Source: Puccinia triticina (taxonomy: Eukaryota; Basidiomycota; Pucciniomycetes; Pucciniales; Pucciniaceae). From it: a stretch of 64,000 bases of DNA. The translations under genes and the position numbers were made by a program. Of the stretch, positions 33,571 to 43,970 are shown piece by piece. How positions within the stretch are numbered: the first letter of the stretch is position 1; each line of letters begins with the position of its first letter. The notes beneath the pieces are model-generated. The model was not told where the DNA came from. It did no database searches and saw only the letters and a list, made by a program, of their open reading frames with translations. The stretch covers positions 7,502,001 through 7,566,000 of the forward strand of contig NC_070561.1 in assembly GCF_026914185.1 (NCBI RefSeq), in the 5' to 3' direction.

Positions 33571-33769
33571 CCAGCAGTAGTAATCAAGACTTTCATGTCA
33601 TATATTTTTCATGTGAAAAAATGTTTAACAATTGTGTGCCACCAAGACTTGAGATACAAGGAGTACACAGTGGGAGTAGTAGGAAAATGACCACTATCAT
33701 ATGCCTCAGCAGGTACGCAATTGGACATTTCAACTCACCTGGTTCCCCCAATTTCAATGAGATATTTGG

Positions 33770-33905
33770 AGCACACTGCAGCCACACTCCTATTACGTAG
33801 TGTGCTTTTGGACACTCCTATTATGGAGTGTGATTTGGAAACTCTTATTATGGATTGTGCTTTGGCACACTCGTATTACAGAGTGTGCTTTGGCACACAC
33901 CAGTA
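33770..33905 (+). repeat. ~32-bp hairpin minisatellite
   Basis: Four diverged units of the form ACTCxTATTAxGGAGTGTGCTTTGGxAC. Each unit is itself able to fold. Confidence 0.7.
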
Positions 33906-34004
33906 AAATTTACTAAAATTTAGGGAATCAATTTCTCACAGTTTCAAAATGTAAAATGCAGGATTGAATGTATCACAAAAAATGATTAAAGAACAGATAA
34001 AAGA

Positions 34005-34179
34005 ATGTGAATAGCACTGCTAGCACTGATGGCAACAATGGAGGCCCTGTAGTTTCAAGGGGTGCCTGTTAGCAGTAGCAGGCAATCACTGCCTGCTAAT
34101 GGAAAACCAACATTTTTAGTTTAGATCTGTTGTACTGCGCTGAACTACTGAATAAATGTAGCATAGCGGCCCACAGTTG
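34005..34179 (-). mobile_element. relic half of the 23178 MITE
   Basis: In reverse complement it starts CAACTGTGGGCCGCTATGCT and follows 23178-23340 with many transitions, ending near GAATAGCACTGCTAGC. The other end is missing. Confidence 0.75.
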
Positions 34180-34802
34180 ATGTACTGCAGTCAAGCGGCT
34201 CAATGTCTGTAGTCACCCTGACGCACTGGGTTACGCCCCCCTGGAAACACAGGTCAAGCAGAGGACGCAATACCCAAGTTCAAGCATGTGTCTTCCAAAA
34301 CAGGTGATATAGATCAACTCTGAGAAGCAAATGTGGTTGAATTTCACAGCTTGTTCTCTTCTTTCTCCGCTACTCCATCTGTCACACTCTTTCCTTTCCC
34401 TCTAGATGCATATGCATTTCATCTTCTGTCCCACAACATCTCCCCTAGTTGTAATAGGTTATATATCACTAGCATAGATAGAATAAAGAATCATAAGTCC
34501 TCTGCGCCTTTCCCTGAGACCAATGAGTCTCTTGTAGTGTGGAGCCTTTTTCCTCCCACAAACTAGTGGACTAGCCCTCTTTTTGGGCTTCCTTTTTCCT
34601 CAAACCCTGCCTTGAGCTTTTTTCCTCAGGCCACTGTTCTCTCCTCTCTCCGACTCTGAGCTCCCGTTTCTTCAAAATTTACGTCAAGGTTTTTGGAATA
34701 GATAAATTGCAGGAAAAAGAGGAAAAGTGGCATTCATTGAATAAAGAGAGAAAATAACCTGAAACTAAATCAAATGTGAAACGTGTCGAGGTATTTTGTC
34801 AA
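34180..34802. other. no gene seen
   Basis: AT- and CT-rich stretch between the MITE relic and the TET/JBP-like pseudogene. Only short frames without motifs. Confidence 0.4.
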
Positions 34803-36010
34803 TTATATCTGTGTTGTCAGAAATATGATATGTTGTACCCTTTGTGTTTTATTTATGTAATAGCCACTAAAGATGTGCTTGAATGCATCTACACAAGACT
34901 TGGTTATTTTCAATGAAAAACCAGATGCTGTTAGTGTTATATGAGGTGGCTGGGAATTGTGAGTAAAGTGCTTGAACTTTCCCGCATCAAACACAATCCA
35001 ACATATACCATTTAGCTTTTTCAAATCAATTGCAACTTGCAGGTGATCCAGAAAAACAAAAAATGGTCCTGTGAAAGTTTCATCGTGGTGAGCAGTCAGA
35101 CAAATTGAACCGTCTTTCTTGTTGATGTTTGAGAGAAGCAAAAATTTTGATGTGTCAGAGTCAATATGTGGTCTGTTGGAAAATTTGTTTTACCTAAATG
35201 ATAAATTGTTTGCAAAGTCTATTTGGTCAGCTTTTGGTTTCAGGTCTGGATCTGAGTAAGCTGGCATATTCAAATTGGAAAGTTGCTTGTTTGCCTCTTC
35301 AACAGCAGTATTTGCAATTGAGTGAAATAATCAATGAATTGCTTCACTTGCAGATTTCCCATTTACTACATGGTCAAGGTATGCAATGGTGTTCTTGATG
35401 ATTCCTTCAAAGTTGCAAAATATTCCTGCGGTTTCCCCAGGGGTTTGTGACTTGCGCCATCCAATAGAGAGCATACAACCACAAAAAACTTTGGTGTTGA
35501 TGTTGCTAGATTCTTCATGTTTGTCATTACTAGGCTCTTTGTTTCTGGATTCACTAGATTCTTTGCAGCAATCATCACTAGATCCTTCATTTCTAGATCC
35601 TTTGTTGTCTTCATTGCTACATTCTTTGTTGTGGTCATTGCTAGATTCCTTGTTGTAGTCATCATTGGGAGATTCTTGATCATCATTTTCTACATCTTTC
35701 CTGTTCAGACTAGGATTGTTCTCAAAGTATTTCTTCCTTGAACCCCCTGGTTCAATGAGCAAAATCTGACCATATTTGAGAGTTGTGAAATTTTCTTGAA
35801 TTATTTTCTCTGCGGCTTCATAGTTGGCTTTTGTTGGATGGGTTTGTTTTATTTCTTTGTAGGAGGAACCAACTGGTTTAGGAAGGGGATATAAATTGAT
35901 GGGGTTGTATCCACGGTGCATGATCTTTGTGTCTGGGTGCAAATTGTCTGTCACAGATTAAGCAGCTTGGACATCTTTTGCTTGCTTTTATTTCTTGTTT
36001 ATTTCTTCTT
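34803..36010 (-). pseudogene. TET/JBP-like 2-oxoglutarate/Fe(II) dioxygenase relic
   Basis: A minus-strand gene with one frame interrupted by stops. The conserved entry is MHRGYNPINLYPLPKPVGSS, followed by GQILLIEPGG, an Asp/Glu/Asn/Ser-rich tandem insert (units like KESSNDHNKE), and GCMLSIGWRKSQTPGETAG. After TGA at 35331-35333 and a TAA near 35184 comes FSNRPHIDSDTS, which carries an HxD iron-binding pair. The distal part has FKHFTHNSQ with a candidate third ligand and ITLTASGFSLKIT. This order matches what I remember of the fungal TET/JBP family expanded in basidiomycetes; the enzymes oxidise 5-methylcytosine or thymine in DNA. The low-complexity insert replaces much of the middle domain. 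TAA codons also precede 35954. Inactive. Confidence 0.65.
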
Positions 36011-36053
36011 TCGTCTTTTTCTGAAAATTTGCTGTGGGCTTTGATGATAGATA

Positions 36054-36078
36054 AAAAAAAAAAAAAAAAAAAAAAAAT
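36054..36078 (+). repeat. poly(A) tract
   Basis: About 24 consecutive A, a simple repeat. In the minus-strand gene it would lie in an intron before the acceptor. Confidence 0.9.
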
Positions 36079-36577
36079 CAACATATCTAGACAGCAATTA
36101 TGCCCCAAATATTCATGAGCAAGCTTACGTGAACCCTGGTTCCTTATCATTGACATGGTCACATTTATTTGCGGACATTGCTGCAAAAATGTAGTTTGAC
36201 TGGAACAAAATGTGACAAAAGATAAGCAACAAAGGCGGTGATTAAACAAAACTGAGACTTACATGGAATAAATGAGACAAATGATGATGTTTGGTGATTG
36301 CTGATCTGTTGAAATCAATTTGATCACAAATCCAATGAGGCTTTACTTGCTTGACCTCAAAGTCCGCTCCAGGTAGTCAATCAAAGTCGGGTTCCCAGGG
36401 CCCTTGCAATGTAATCTGACTCATCAGAATCAGCATCAGAATGAGAATCAATGCCCAAAACAAACTGGAATCAAAAATCCAAAACATGATCCTGAAACAA
36501 TTGAAGGCCCAATCTCCTCCAAGGCCAACGACAGCCCCAGCTCCAACACCAAGAATAATCGGGAACTGTATTAGATC

Positions 36578-37203
36578 TTGACTGCAATACCTGTCTCAGG
36601 CCTTGCACATTATGAAGTTCTCTTTCCTCACTATTGTCACAAATTATCACATTCTGTGAGTCAGGCCCTCGCCGACACCAAGCAGTCCATCAAGCACAAC
36701 AAGCGCCTCCTCCGCACCACCCACAAGAACCCTCCTCAGCCCCTGCTGCTGCTCAAGCAGATCGCCGCGGAAACCAGGCTCAAGAGGGCCCGGAAGGCCA
36801 CCCTCAAGCACTCCAAAACTGCCCTCCATTGGCTCTGGTGGGCATGGATTGTCTACGCCATTGACACTTTTGTCTCTGGTCGGTCCCCATCCTCTCTATC
36901 TCTCTACATTAATATTTCTGACTGCTGTTCCTCAGCCTACGATCTGCTTGAGCTCAAGTACTGCGGATGCTCATCAAATCCACAAGCGCCCTGCTCAAGT
37001 CTGTCCCCCTCTCTCCCTCCAATCTGCCCTCCAGCTGACCGCCATCCAACTAACACACACACACACAAAACACGCAGCTTCAGAGCCGCGTATTGCCATG
37101 CCCTCCAGTCCCTCTCCAAATCCGCCACTCCCCCCTGAAAATACCACCATCAGGATATCTGGGGCAGGTCCTGCTTCCGCCAATCTTGTGCCCTTCAGCC
37201 GGA
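36578..37203 (+). CDS. possible gene fragment with one membrane segment
   Basis: The region is GC-richer than its surroundings and keeps a basic helical frame (ADTKQSIKHNKRLLRTTHKN, AAETRLKRARKATLKHSK) into the aromatic, membrane-like TALHWLWWAWIVYAIDTFVSG. A likely intron (GTCGGT to CCTCAG, about 36880-36936) precedes AYDLLELKYCG. A (CA)n tract at 37058-37070 then breaks the reading. It looks like a captured or decayed piece of a small integral membrane protein gene. I cannot name it. Confidence 0.35.
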
Positions 37204-37696
37204 TCATCATCTCACAATAAAAAAAATGGAAGGGCTTGCAAATAAATTTTGGACTGTTATGTGTATAAATAAACAACAATGGAGATGAACAAAAAATGTA
37301 TTTTGTACCCAGAACTTATCATTGAACAAAACATGGGTATTAGCTTTGTGACTTTTTTGTGGATTCCCAGCCAATGCTCCAGTCTGCATCCTGATGTAAC
37401 CAGATGTTGGCTTTCTTGCCCAGTGATTCAGAGATTTGTGCGCTCTTTTACCATCCCCTTCCCGCCCAAACCGCGCTCTTGAAGGCCAGGTTGGATGCTC
37501 ATTATTCAACATCTCCCCTGAGGTCATGGGGTGGAGTGAGGACGGGTCATAGCAACTTAGGTTTGAACAGAGCTGCAGCCTGAAGATCAAGAGAGCTTAG
37601 ACAGCAAATCATCCTTCTATTTATTTTGAACAGCCTGAAATTGACAAACCTTGCCTGGAGGAGATGGTCTTACATTGCTTGTTCATGATGTGGTGT

Positions 37697-38226
37697 TGGG
37701 CGCGTGCATATCTGATAAAGTATGTGTGTGTGTGTGTGTGATCATAGAGAGGAGGAGAAAAGTGGTGGCTGTACATACCTGCAATACTCTTTGAAGATCA
37801 AGGCCAGGTTCCAGCCCTGGAGTTTGCGCAGACAACCAACAACGGTGCTGGTGCAATGGGATCTGCCTCCACACATGATCCTACAAAGACAAGAGCTTGG
37901 GTAAGGTGAGATTGCTGTGTGTGTGTGTGTGTGTTGAAGAGTGAGCCCTCAATGAATCCAAAGTTGGGGAGCAGGACAAGCTTGAGGTTGGCCTGGCGGA
38001 GCCTGGAGGGCAGATGGGGCTGAGGGTCAAATAGGCTTTGCTGCTGCCGGGGTGTTCTGCTGTTGTTTGTGGGGGTTTTGGCAGTGTTTGTGGTTGCTGG
38101 GTTGGTGGTGGTGGTGCTGGTTTGGTGAATGAGTTTAATCTGGAGATGGTTGCTGGGGTGTTGGTTGGGGTAAAAGTTTAAAACACGCCACAAAGACAAC
38201 ATTATCAAGTCAGACGCTGAAGTCAA
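37697..38226 (-). CDS. possible gene fragment, low complexity
   Basis: A minus-strand open frame with Thr/Asn/Pro-rich sequence (TSTTTTNPATTNTAKTPTNN), then SRLRQANLKLVLLPNFGFIE, and a (CA)n tract at 37917-37933. A second (TG)n tract lies at 37721-37740. The conserved-looking piece KLVLLPNFGFIEGSLF may be a real exon. Start and end are uncertain. Confidence 0.25.
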
Positions 38227-38284
38227 AGAAGAATTAAAAGCGGGGTTGTTAATCTGGACGTGCTTTGGACAATTGGCACGAGGA

Positions 38285-38930
38285 GTGAGGGATGCTTGGA
38301 GGCCGAGTCAGCAGGAGGCCGGCGGTGGTGGGCCCAGCCCAATGGGCGGGTGATGTGTAAGCTCTTTCAAGGGAGATCCACTGATCTTTGCTCATGGGGC
38401 AAGGAAAAGGCAAGGAGGCGCGGTACAAGAATTACATAAGGGAGCCTGAGGGTCAGGTTTGCTTATGTAAGGCAGCCACATGGCCGGTTGACTCAGGTCA
38501 AGTCGGACTTGGCCTACATATAGACCCAAACCTTACCAGCAAGTTCAACCACCAACACACCACCACACCCGCCCACTGCACCCACCTGCCCGCCTGACCC
38601 GCCCAACCCAACCCGCCTTCCTGACTCAACGGCCCCCCTGCTTGACCCAACCGCCTTCCCACGTGACCCCCCCCGCCCGGCCCACACCCCAATTTACCTG
38701 CCGCTCAAATCAGCGGCCACAACATACAAACCAACAACCCCCAACCCAAACCAGAAACACCCACTCCCCCAACTCACCCGCACCCCTGACGTACCTGTGG
38801 CTCAAATCAGCCGCCTGCGCAACGTCAGCCCCGCCCCCATGACTTGAGGCTCTCACTGGACCTCAGGTATCCCAAGCCTGCCCCCAACCCCAAACTCAAC
38901 TGTTGGGCCATTCCCCCTGCTTTCAGGTAC
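38285..38930 (+). repeat. shared upstream module, copy A
   Basis: Closely follows 43405-43970: GGAGGCCGAG, a half-palindrome with TTACATAAGGGAGCCTGAGG and GGTTTGCTTATGTAAGGCAG, a C/A-rich tract, then CTCAAATCAGCGGCCACAAC and GACTTGAGGCTCTCACTGGA. It ends GTTGGGCCATTCCCCCTGCTTTCAG, an acceptor-like end joined to the gene at 38931. Probably promoter, leader and first intron. Confidence 0.75.
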
Positions 38931-40441
38931 ATATCCTCTAGGATTTTTGGCCATGCTTCCGCTACCAATTTCAAGCGGGGTCAACCAAATTGTCATCCCC
39001 CTCATATGCTGCAAAATCTTGGAGGAGCAGCCACTCAGTGATGGTAAATCAAAGTAGATTCATATGTAAGATTGCGCTTATTTTGCTATTGCACATGACA
39101 TGATTTGACTTAAGATTCTTTTGAAACTTTAGTCATAGGGCTTTGGACAAGAAGGCACTCTGTGCCATCCTGAAGAAAGTGCCTGGATCAAACCAGGAAG
39201 AAGAAGTGATCATGGACATCCAAATGGATGGAAAAAGTGTGGTAAGCATATTTTCAAATAAATACACAGAGTGCAGATGTGATGGTAACTGATTTCAAAA
39301 AACTGTAGCATCTCAGCAATTATGATGAGCAAAAGAGGATGGTTCCACACAGCCATGTAGATGGCTTGATTGACCCAGCTGTATTTGTTTCTGGAATCAA
39401 ATACGCAGTCCGCCAGCCGGATTTCCATCAAACAATACACCTGAAAATGAGCAGCAAATCTCATTTATCATATCTGGTCAAATTTACCAGGAAAACAGTC
39501 TCCTTTGCAGGGTTGCAGAAGTTATACGATCAGCAGGGAGAAACAATTGATCTCCACCAGCAACAATTGGCACCGCTGGAGCCACCAGTTGCATCTGGTA
39601 AGAAAATTAACATCCACAACTTTTATGTTTGCATCTGTTAATACATACATTCATTCCCCACCACAGGTTCATCCAAGCGGAAGGAGCCTGTCAAATCCTC
39701 AAGCTCCCCCCTAATTGCTGCTAAGCCAAGAAAAGCACACATGTTGGAGGATGATGGTGAGCTTCCAGAACTTTGAGATTTGTGACATTAAACCTAATCA
39801 ATGATATTCTTTTTTTCTTTACCAGTTCCTCATCATCAAATTGACCATCCTGGTTACTCCGAAAAATCATGTTGGACATCTCTCAACACCTTGAAGCTCC
39901 TGGAAATTCTGGAGAAAAATCCAGGCCAAAAAATTGGTCGTAGCAACAAAATCTGGGAGATTGCGGTGACAGAACTTTTGGGGTCAGAGAAGGCAACAAT
40001 GTCATCCAAAAAAGATATTGCTGCCTGCAGAAGTCGTTTTGCACATGTGAGTTTGTTCTGGCCATAACTATTCAAACTCCAATCATGTGTTCATGCTGAT
40101 TTTCTGGATCAAATGTTGCTGCATCATAGATCTTCCCCGCTTACAAGGCCATTGGTCGCTTGCTGGATGATTTTGGTGGCACATGGTCTGATAAACTCCG
40201 TTGCCCGTTGGTTTCACCAGATGTCTGAAAAAAATTGGAGAAGAGTAAGTTGCCAATGGATCAACAGACGGTTCTGTTTTTGGACAAGCCCTTTGAATTC
40301 TACTGGGCCATGAACAAAGTCCACAAGAAGTTTAAAGGACCGTCAGAAGAGACTATTGCCAATGTCACCGCAGTACCAATCAAGTTCCCAAATCGGCACG
40401 ATGGGGTTGCCAAAAATTGTGCTCAATTCCAAGCACAATGA
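38931..40441 (+). pseudogene. multi-exon gene of unknown family (helical DNA-binding-like end)
   Basis: Exons follow the shared upstream module. Pieces in order: NQIVIPLICCKI, ALDKKALCAILKKVPGSNQE, VDGLIDPAVFVSGIKYAV, SSKSHLSYLVKFTRKTVSFA, then SSKRKEPVKSSSSPLIAAKP, and SWTSLNTLKLLEILEKNPGQ-like sequence leading to KIWEIAVTELLGSEK and SKKDIAACRSRFAH. Introns around 39598-39665, 39755-39825 and 40048-40130 are GT-AG. The spacing W...LLEILEKN...I...ACRSRFA resembles a SANT/Myb-like helical unit, which is only a suggestion. TGA at 40226-40228 breaks the last exon before KFEFYWAMNKVHKKF-like sequence. A truncated copy is at 30586 and a palindromic one at 31023. Confidence 0.5.
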
Positions 40442-40559
40442 ACCCTTCTCCACCATCCCCTGGCCACTGAAACCAGTCTTATACACTGTGATGATATGTG
40501 AATCACTCTTTGTTTACAATCTTTGATTTATATTCAGCCAGTAGTAGTAGATAAATGGA

Positions 40560-41213
40560 CTAAACAAGACAAATCTGCTTTTGCCCGCTCTCAATGAGTA
40601 TTGCTGGGCCTCCGGCACAATCACTCAGGACCTCATTCATCATGAGAGGCTGCAGTTTTAGCGCCAACTCACCTGGCGCCCCATCAAGACACATGCCAAT
40701 GGCATCCCGGACTGCTTTTAAGAACACTGTTGTACCGGATAACTGAATGTAAAATAGTTGTACATCATATGTCTCCATTCCGCCTCTCAGGCCAAGCAGC
40801 GTTTGGTTCTGAGGTTGTGCTTTTGAGGCTCTTGCAACCATGTAGGTGTATACCAAGCTGTCCGCATTGGATTACGAATGAGCCACGTGGGGTGATTCCG
40901 TTTCCATGGGGACTGGATGTCTTTTGGCGCCAGCCCGGTTTGTCTGCAGTGCTTTATTGCTTTCTCGGGCGGCCATCGACCGATCAGAACTTTCCACGGC
41001 CGGGGCAACAAGGCACCACCATGAAGTTCTGGTCATTCCAAGGCGCTTTTTATGCGAAGCCCGAGAATCCATGTGTAGTTGAACTTGCCCGAGATACCCA
41101 GGCTCACCACTGAGTGGAGGAAGAGGAATGTACAAAAAAAGTGGCAAACTCCATTCGAGTGGTACATATTGTTGAGGTACATACATCGCTCCTCCAAGAG
41201 TTCCAACTCCCAA
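40560..41213 (-). pseudogene. possible gene fragment, unknown
   Basis: Minus-strand frames 41011-40787 and 40856-40560 overlap in different phases and look protein-like (GGMETYDVQLFYIQLSGTTV, LALKLQPLMMNEVLSDCAGG). No start, splice pair or family could be settled. Confidence 0.25.
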
Positions 41214-41344
41214 AGTTGATGGTGTTTGCCACCAAGTCGCGCTAAAGGAAAAGTAATTGGATTAAATGAGGTGTTGTGCAGGTTGTGCAGCAGAAGTCAG
41301 CCGGGTTCAGCAACAACTGCCTGTTATTGACGACAGGTCAGAAG

Positions 41345-41943
41345 CTAACTTAACTAAGTCCCACACTCCTACAGGTGGAGTGGTAAAACACTGGTCGCAT
41401 TGCGCCAACCCGAAGGAGGGACTTACGCGCTAAACGGACTTACAGGCTGACAGCATTTGGTTCTTTGGTGGGGACTTTTTTAAAACTGCTCTCACCCATC
41501 CATTTCCTGTCCAATTTCATTATTGTTTGGATTTCCATGATGACCAAAGTCTTCTTTATCCATGTACTATACCCACCTATCCCCAGTTTGTCTTCTTGAT
41601 CTGCAATGTCCGTTTTGACATCATGAGTTTTGAATTCTGTACAGTGTAAACTTTGTAATATAGGATGAAGCAGACCACCAATAGTCACAAAAAATGGATC
41701 TGAGGGGTTCTGAAGGCCTTGAAAAATTCAGAAAAATTTGGGGAGATTCTCCTTGATCTTGCGAATCTTTTGTTCCCCCAAACATTTGCTGCCCAATGGG
41801 AAAGGGTGAAGCCAGGAATGTTTGAAAAAAGACATAGTTCTGATTCTGTCAGCCCAAACTTGGACATTGGGTGTAAGTCCCTCCTTCGGAGGGTCCCGGC
41901 GGGAAAGTGTCCTCCCTCAAATAGAGGGACTTTGTCAAGTTAG
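41345..41943. mobile_element. 599-bp Mutator-type MITE, second copy
   Basis: Begins CTAACTTAACTAAGTCCCAC and ends with CTTTGTCAAGTTAG. GGTCAGAAG is duplicated at 41336-41344 and 41944-41952. Subterminal blocks match those of 29400-29980; interiors differ. Confidence 0.9.
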
Positions 41944-42415
41944 GGTCAGAAGGCACAACAATGAAACTATGCCGGCCCGCGGCAGAGAACTGAGAATTCT
42001 ACAACAATGGTCCTTTTTCTCTGAAGTTGGGTCTGTGAAAAGACAACTCATTGAGATTTAGGATGGAGATTATTGATTTGAGCAGTCTTTCAGTGCTTTG
42101 TATGTACCTCCACCAATGCTTCCTAGGGCCCGGTCGGAAATGAGTTGTTTGTAAGAGGGGCTTTTTTTGGACATGTTTAACTTGAAGCATCTAACCAAAA
42201 AACGTACAAACTGAGGCACAAAGAAGAACAATCAAACAAGACGAGAGGTTTAGAAAAGCAATACAACATGATGAGTATGTGTGGGTTATTAAATTTTTAC
42301 TAGACGGACATATACAAGAAATAGAACCGAATGACAAGATAGGAAGTGTCTGAGAAAATGGACGAAGAACAGAGATAGGCATTGGATGGAAGTCTATGTG
42401 AAAGAATTGATTAAT

Positions 42416-43400
42416 TCAAGAGGGACTTCTTCGCCCATTCGACAACAACCTCATTAGCCATCACTCTTTTTTTTGTTGATAAAAATATCAAGAAGAAAAA
42501 CCGTAGTAAATGGAAATCAACATTCCACCTAAAGTTTCTATAAAAAAAAATAGACAGACTTTGAAGTGGTGAAGCCAACGGTGGGCCGCTACGCTGCACT
42601 AGAAATCATCTAACTGCCAATTACAGCGGCGCAGCTGGCAGCAGGATTTTCCAAACTCCCTGAATTGTGCAGTCCTGATTGACTGATTCCTCAGGGAGGC
42701 TTATGGTTCAATCCACGCAAGGCAAGCAGTTGAATGCTGCAAAACAGACCATGTTAGCTGAACTGTCCTCAAAATGGAATTTTGGCTCTGCATCTCGTAA
42801 CCAGGGTGTCCTGACTCCCTGATGCAATGGTCCTGCTGGACCATTTTGATCAGGGAGGCTCCTAGAATATTCTCACCAGTTTAAGTGGTTCAATGCTGCA
42901 GAAAGGGCTGCATAATCTGCTATTAGCTCATTTTTTGGTGTAGCGTAGCGGCCCACCGTTGGTGAAGCCGAGAACTTGGAGCCGATTCACACCTGTTGCC
43001 CGTGATAACGCTACATATACCTGTCCTATGATAGTTGGAAGGAAAAAAAAAACCATGATCGTGATCAGTTGACCCCACAGATGAACAATGTATAAGGCCA
43101 AAGGGAATTCTGGACCGTCTCGTAACAGCAAACACCAATAGTAACTTCCTGCCTCTGTTGAAGATGAGGATTCAGATCCAAGGAATCAAAAGACAGGCCA
43201 ATTTTCAAATGGATCCACATGTTGAGGGGTGTATTGGGGTGAAGAAATAGAGGGGCCCGCAGAGGGAAGGCAAACGCACTGAAAGCATGTTGGAGGTCAA
43301 TTTTTACGCGATCCAGCGATTGGCCCTGAGATTTATGGATACTCAATCTGGAAAAAACACACCGCGCAATAGAGTCGGAACGACACAAAAGCGTTAAACC
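42416..43400 (-). pseudogene. Helitron PIF1-type helicase C-terminus, interrupted by a MITE
   Basis: Minus-strand relic of the helicase half of a Helitron RepHel protein. RLSIHKSQGQSLDRVKIDL is the motif typical of PIF1 helicases (motif V), and GQVYVALSRATGVNRLQVLGF is motif VI, in a shifted frame near 42960-43025. A MITE (42576-42961, target GTGAAGC) cuts the codons after LGF. Beyond it KKRVMANEVVVEWAKKSLLN resembles the usual helicase end (VMAHxxVxEW). Sequence between motifs V and VI is expanded and out of frame. No Rep domain lies in the window, and I cannot place a Helitron terminus. Confidence 0.75.
42576..42961. mobile_element. 386-bp MITE, third copy of the 7-bp-duplication family
   Basis: Ends CAACGGTGGGCCGCTACGCT and reverse complement. 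GTGAAGC is duplicated at 42569-42575 and 42962-42968. The interior contains two similar blocks around CTGATTGACTGATTCC and CAGGGAGGCT. Confidence 0.92.
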
Positions 43401-43404
43401 TGTT

Positions 43405-43970
43405 TGGAGGCCGAGCCGGCGGGAGGCCGGTGGTGGTGGGCCGAGCTGGATGGGCTGAACTGCCTTACATAAGGGAAGCTGAGGGTCAGGTTTGCTTATG
43501 TAAGGCAGCCACATGGCCGGTCGACTCAGGTCGAGTCGGACTTGGCCGACATACAGACCCAAACCTTACCAGCAACCACCAACACAACACCACACCCGCC
43601 ACTGCACCTGCCCACCCGCCCGGCCCGACCCAGCCCGCCCAACCCGCCCAACCCAACCCACCCGCGCAACCCAACGCCCCCCTGGCTTGACCCAACCGCC
43701 CTCCACCTGACCCCCCGCCCAACCCACACGCCAGCCACTCAAATCAGCGGCCACAACATACAAACCAACAATCCAAACCAGCAACACCCACTCCCCCAAC
43801 TCACCCATCCACCAACTTACCTGCCACTCAAATCAGTGACCTGAGCAATGTGAGCCCCGCCCCATGACTTGAGGCTCCCACTGGACCTCAGGTATTCCAA
43901 ACCTGCCCCCTCTTGCAAATGAGCCCCCAACCCCAAAATCAATTGTTGGGCCATTCCCCCTGCTTTCACT
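43405..43970 (+). repeat. shared upstream module, copy B
   Basis: Same order of blocks as 38285-38930, again ending just before a gene, here the hAT transposase. It includes the direct repeat CTTACATAAGG and CTTATGTAAGG and a C/A-rich tract. Confidence 0.75.
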
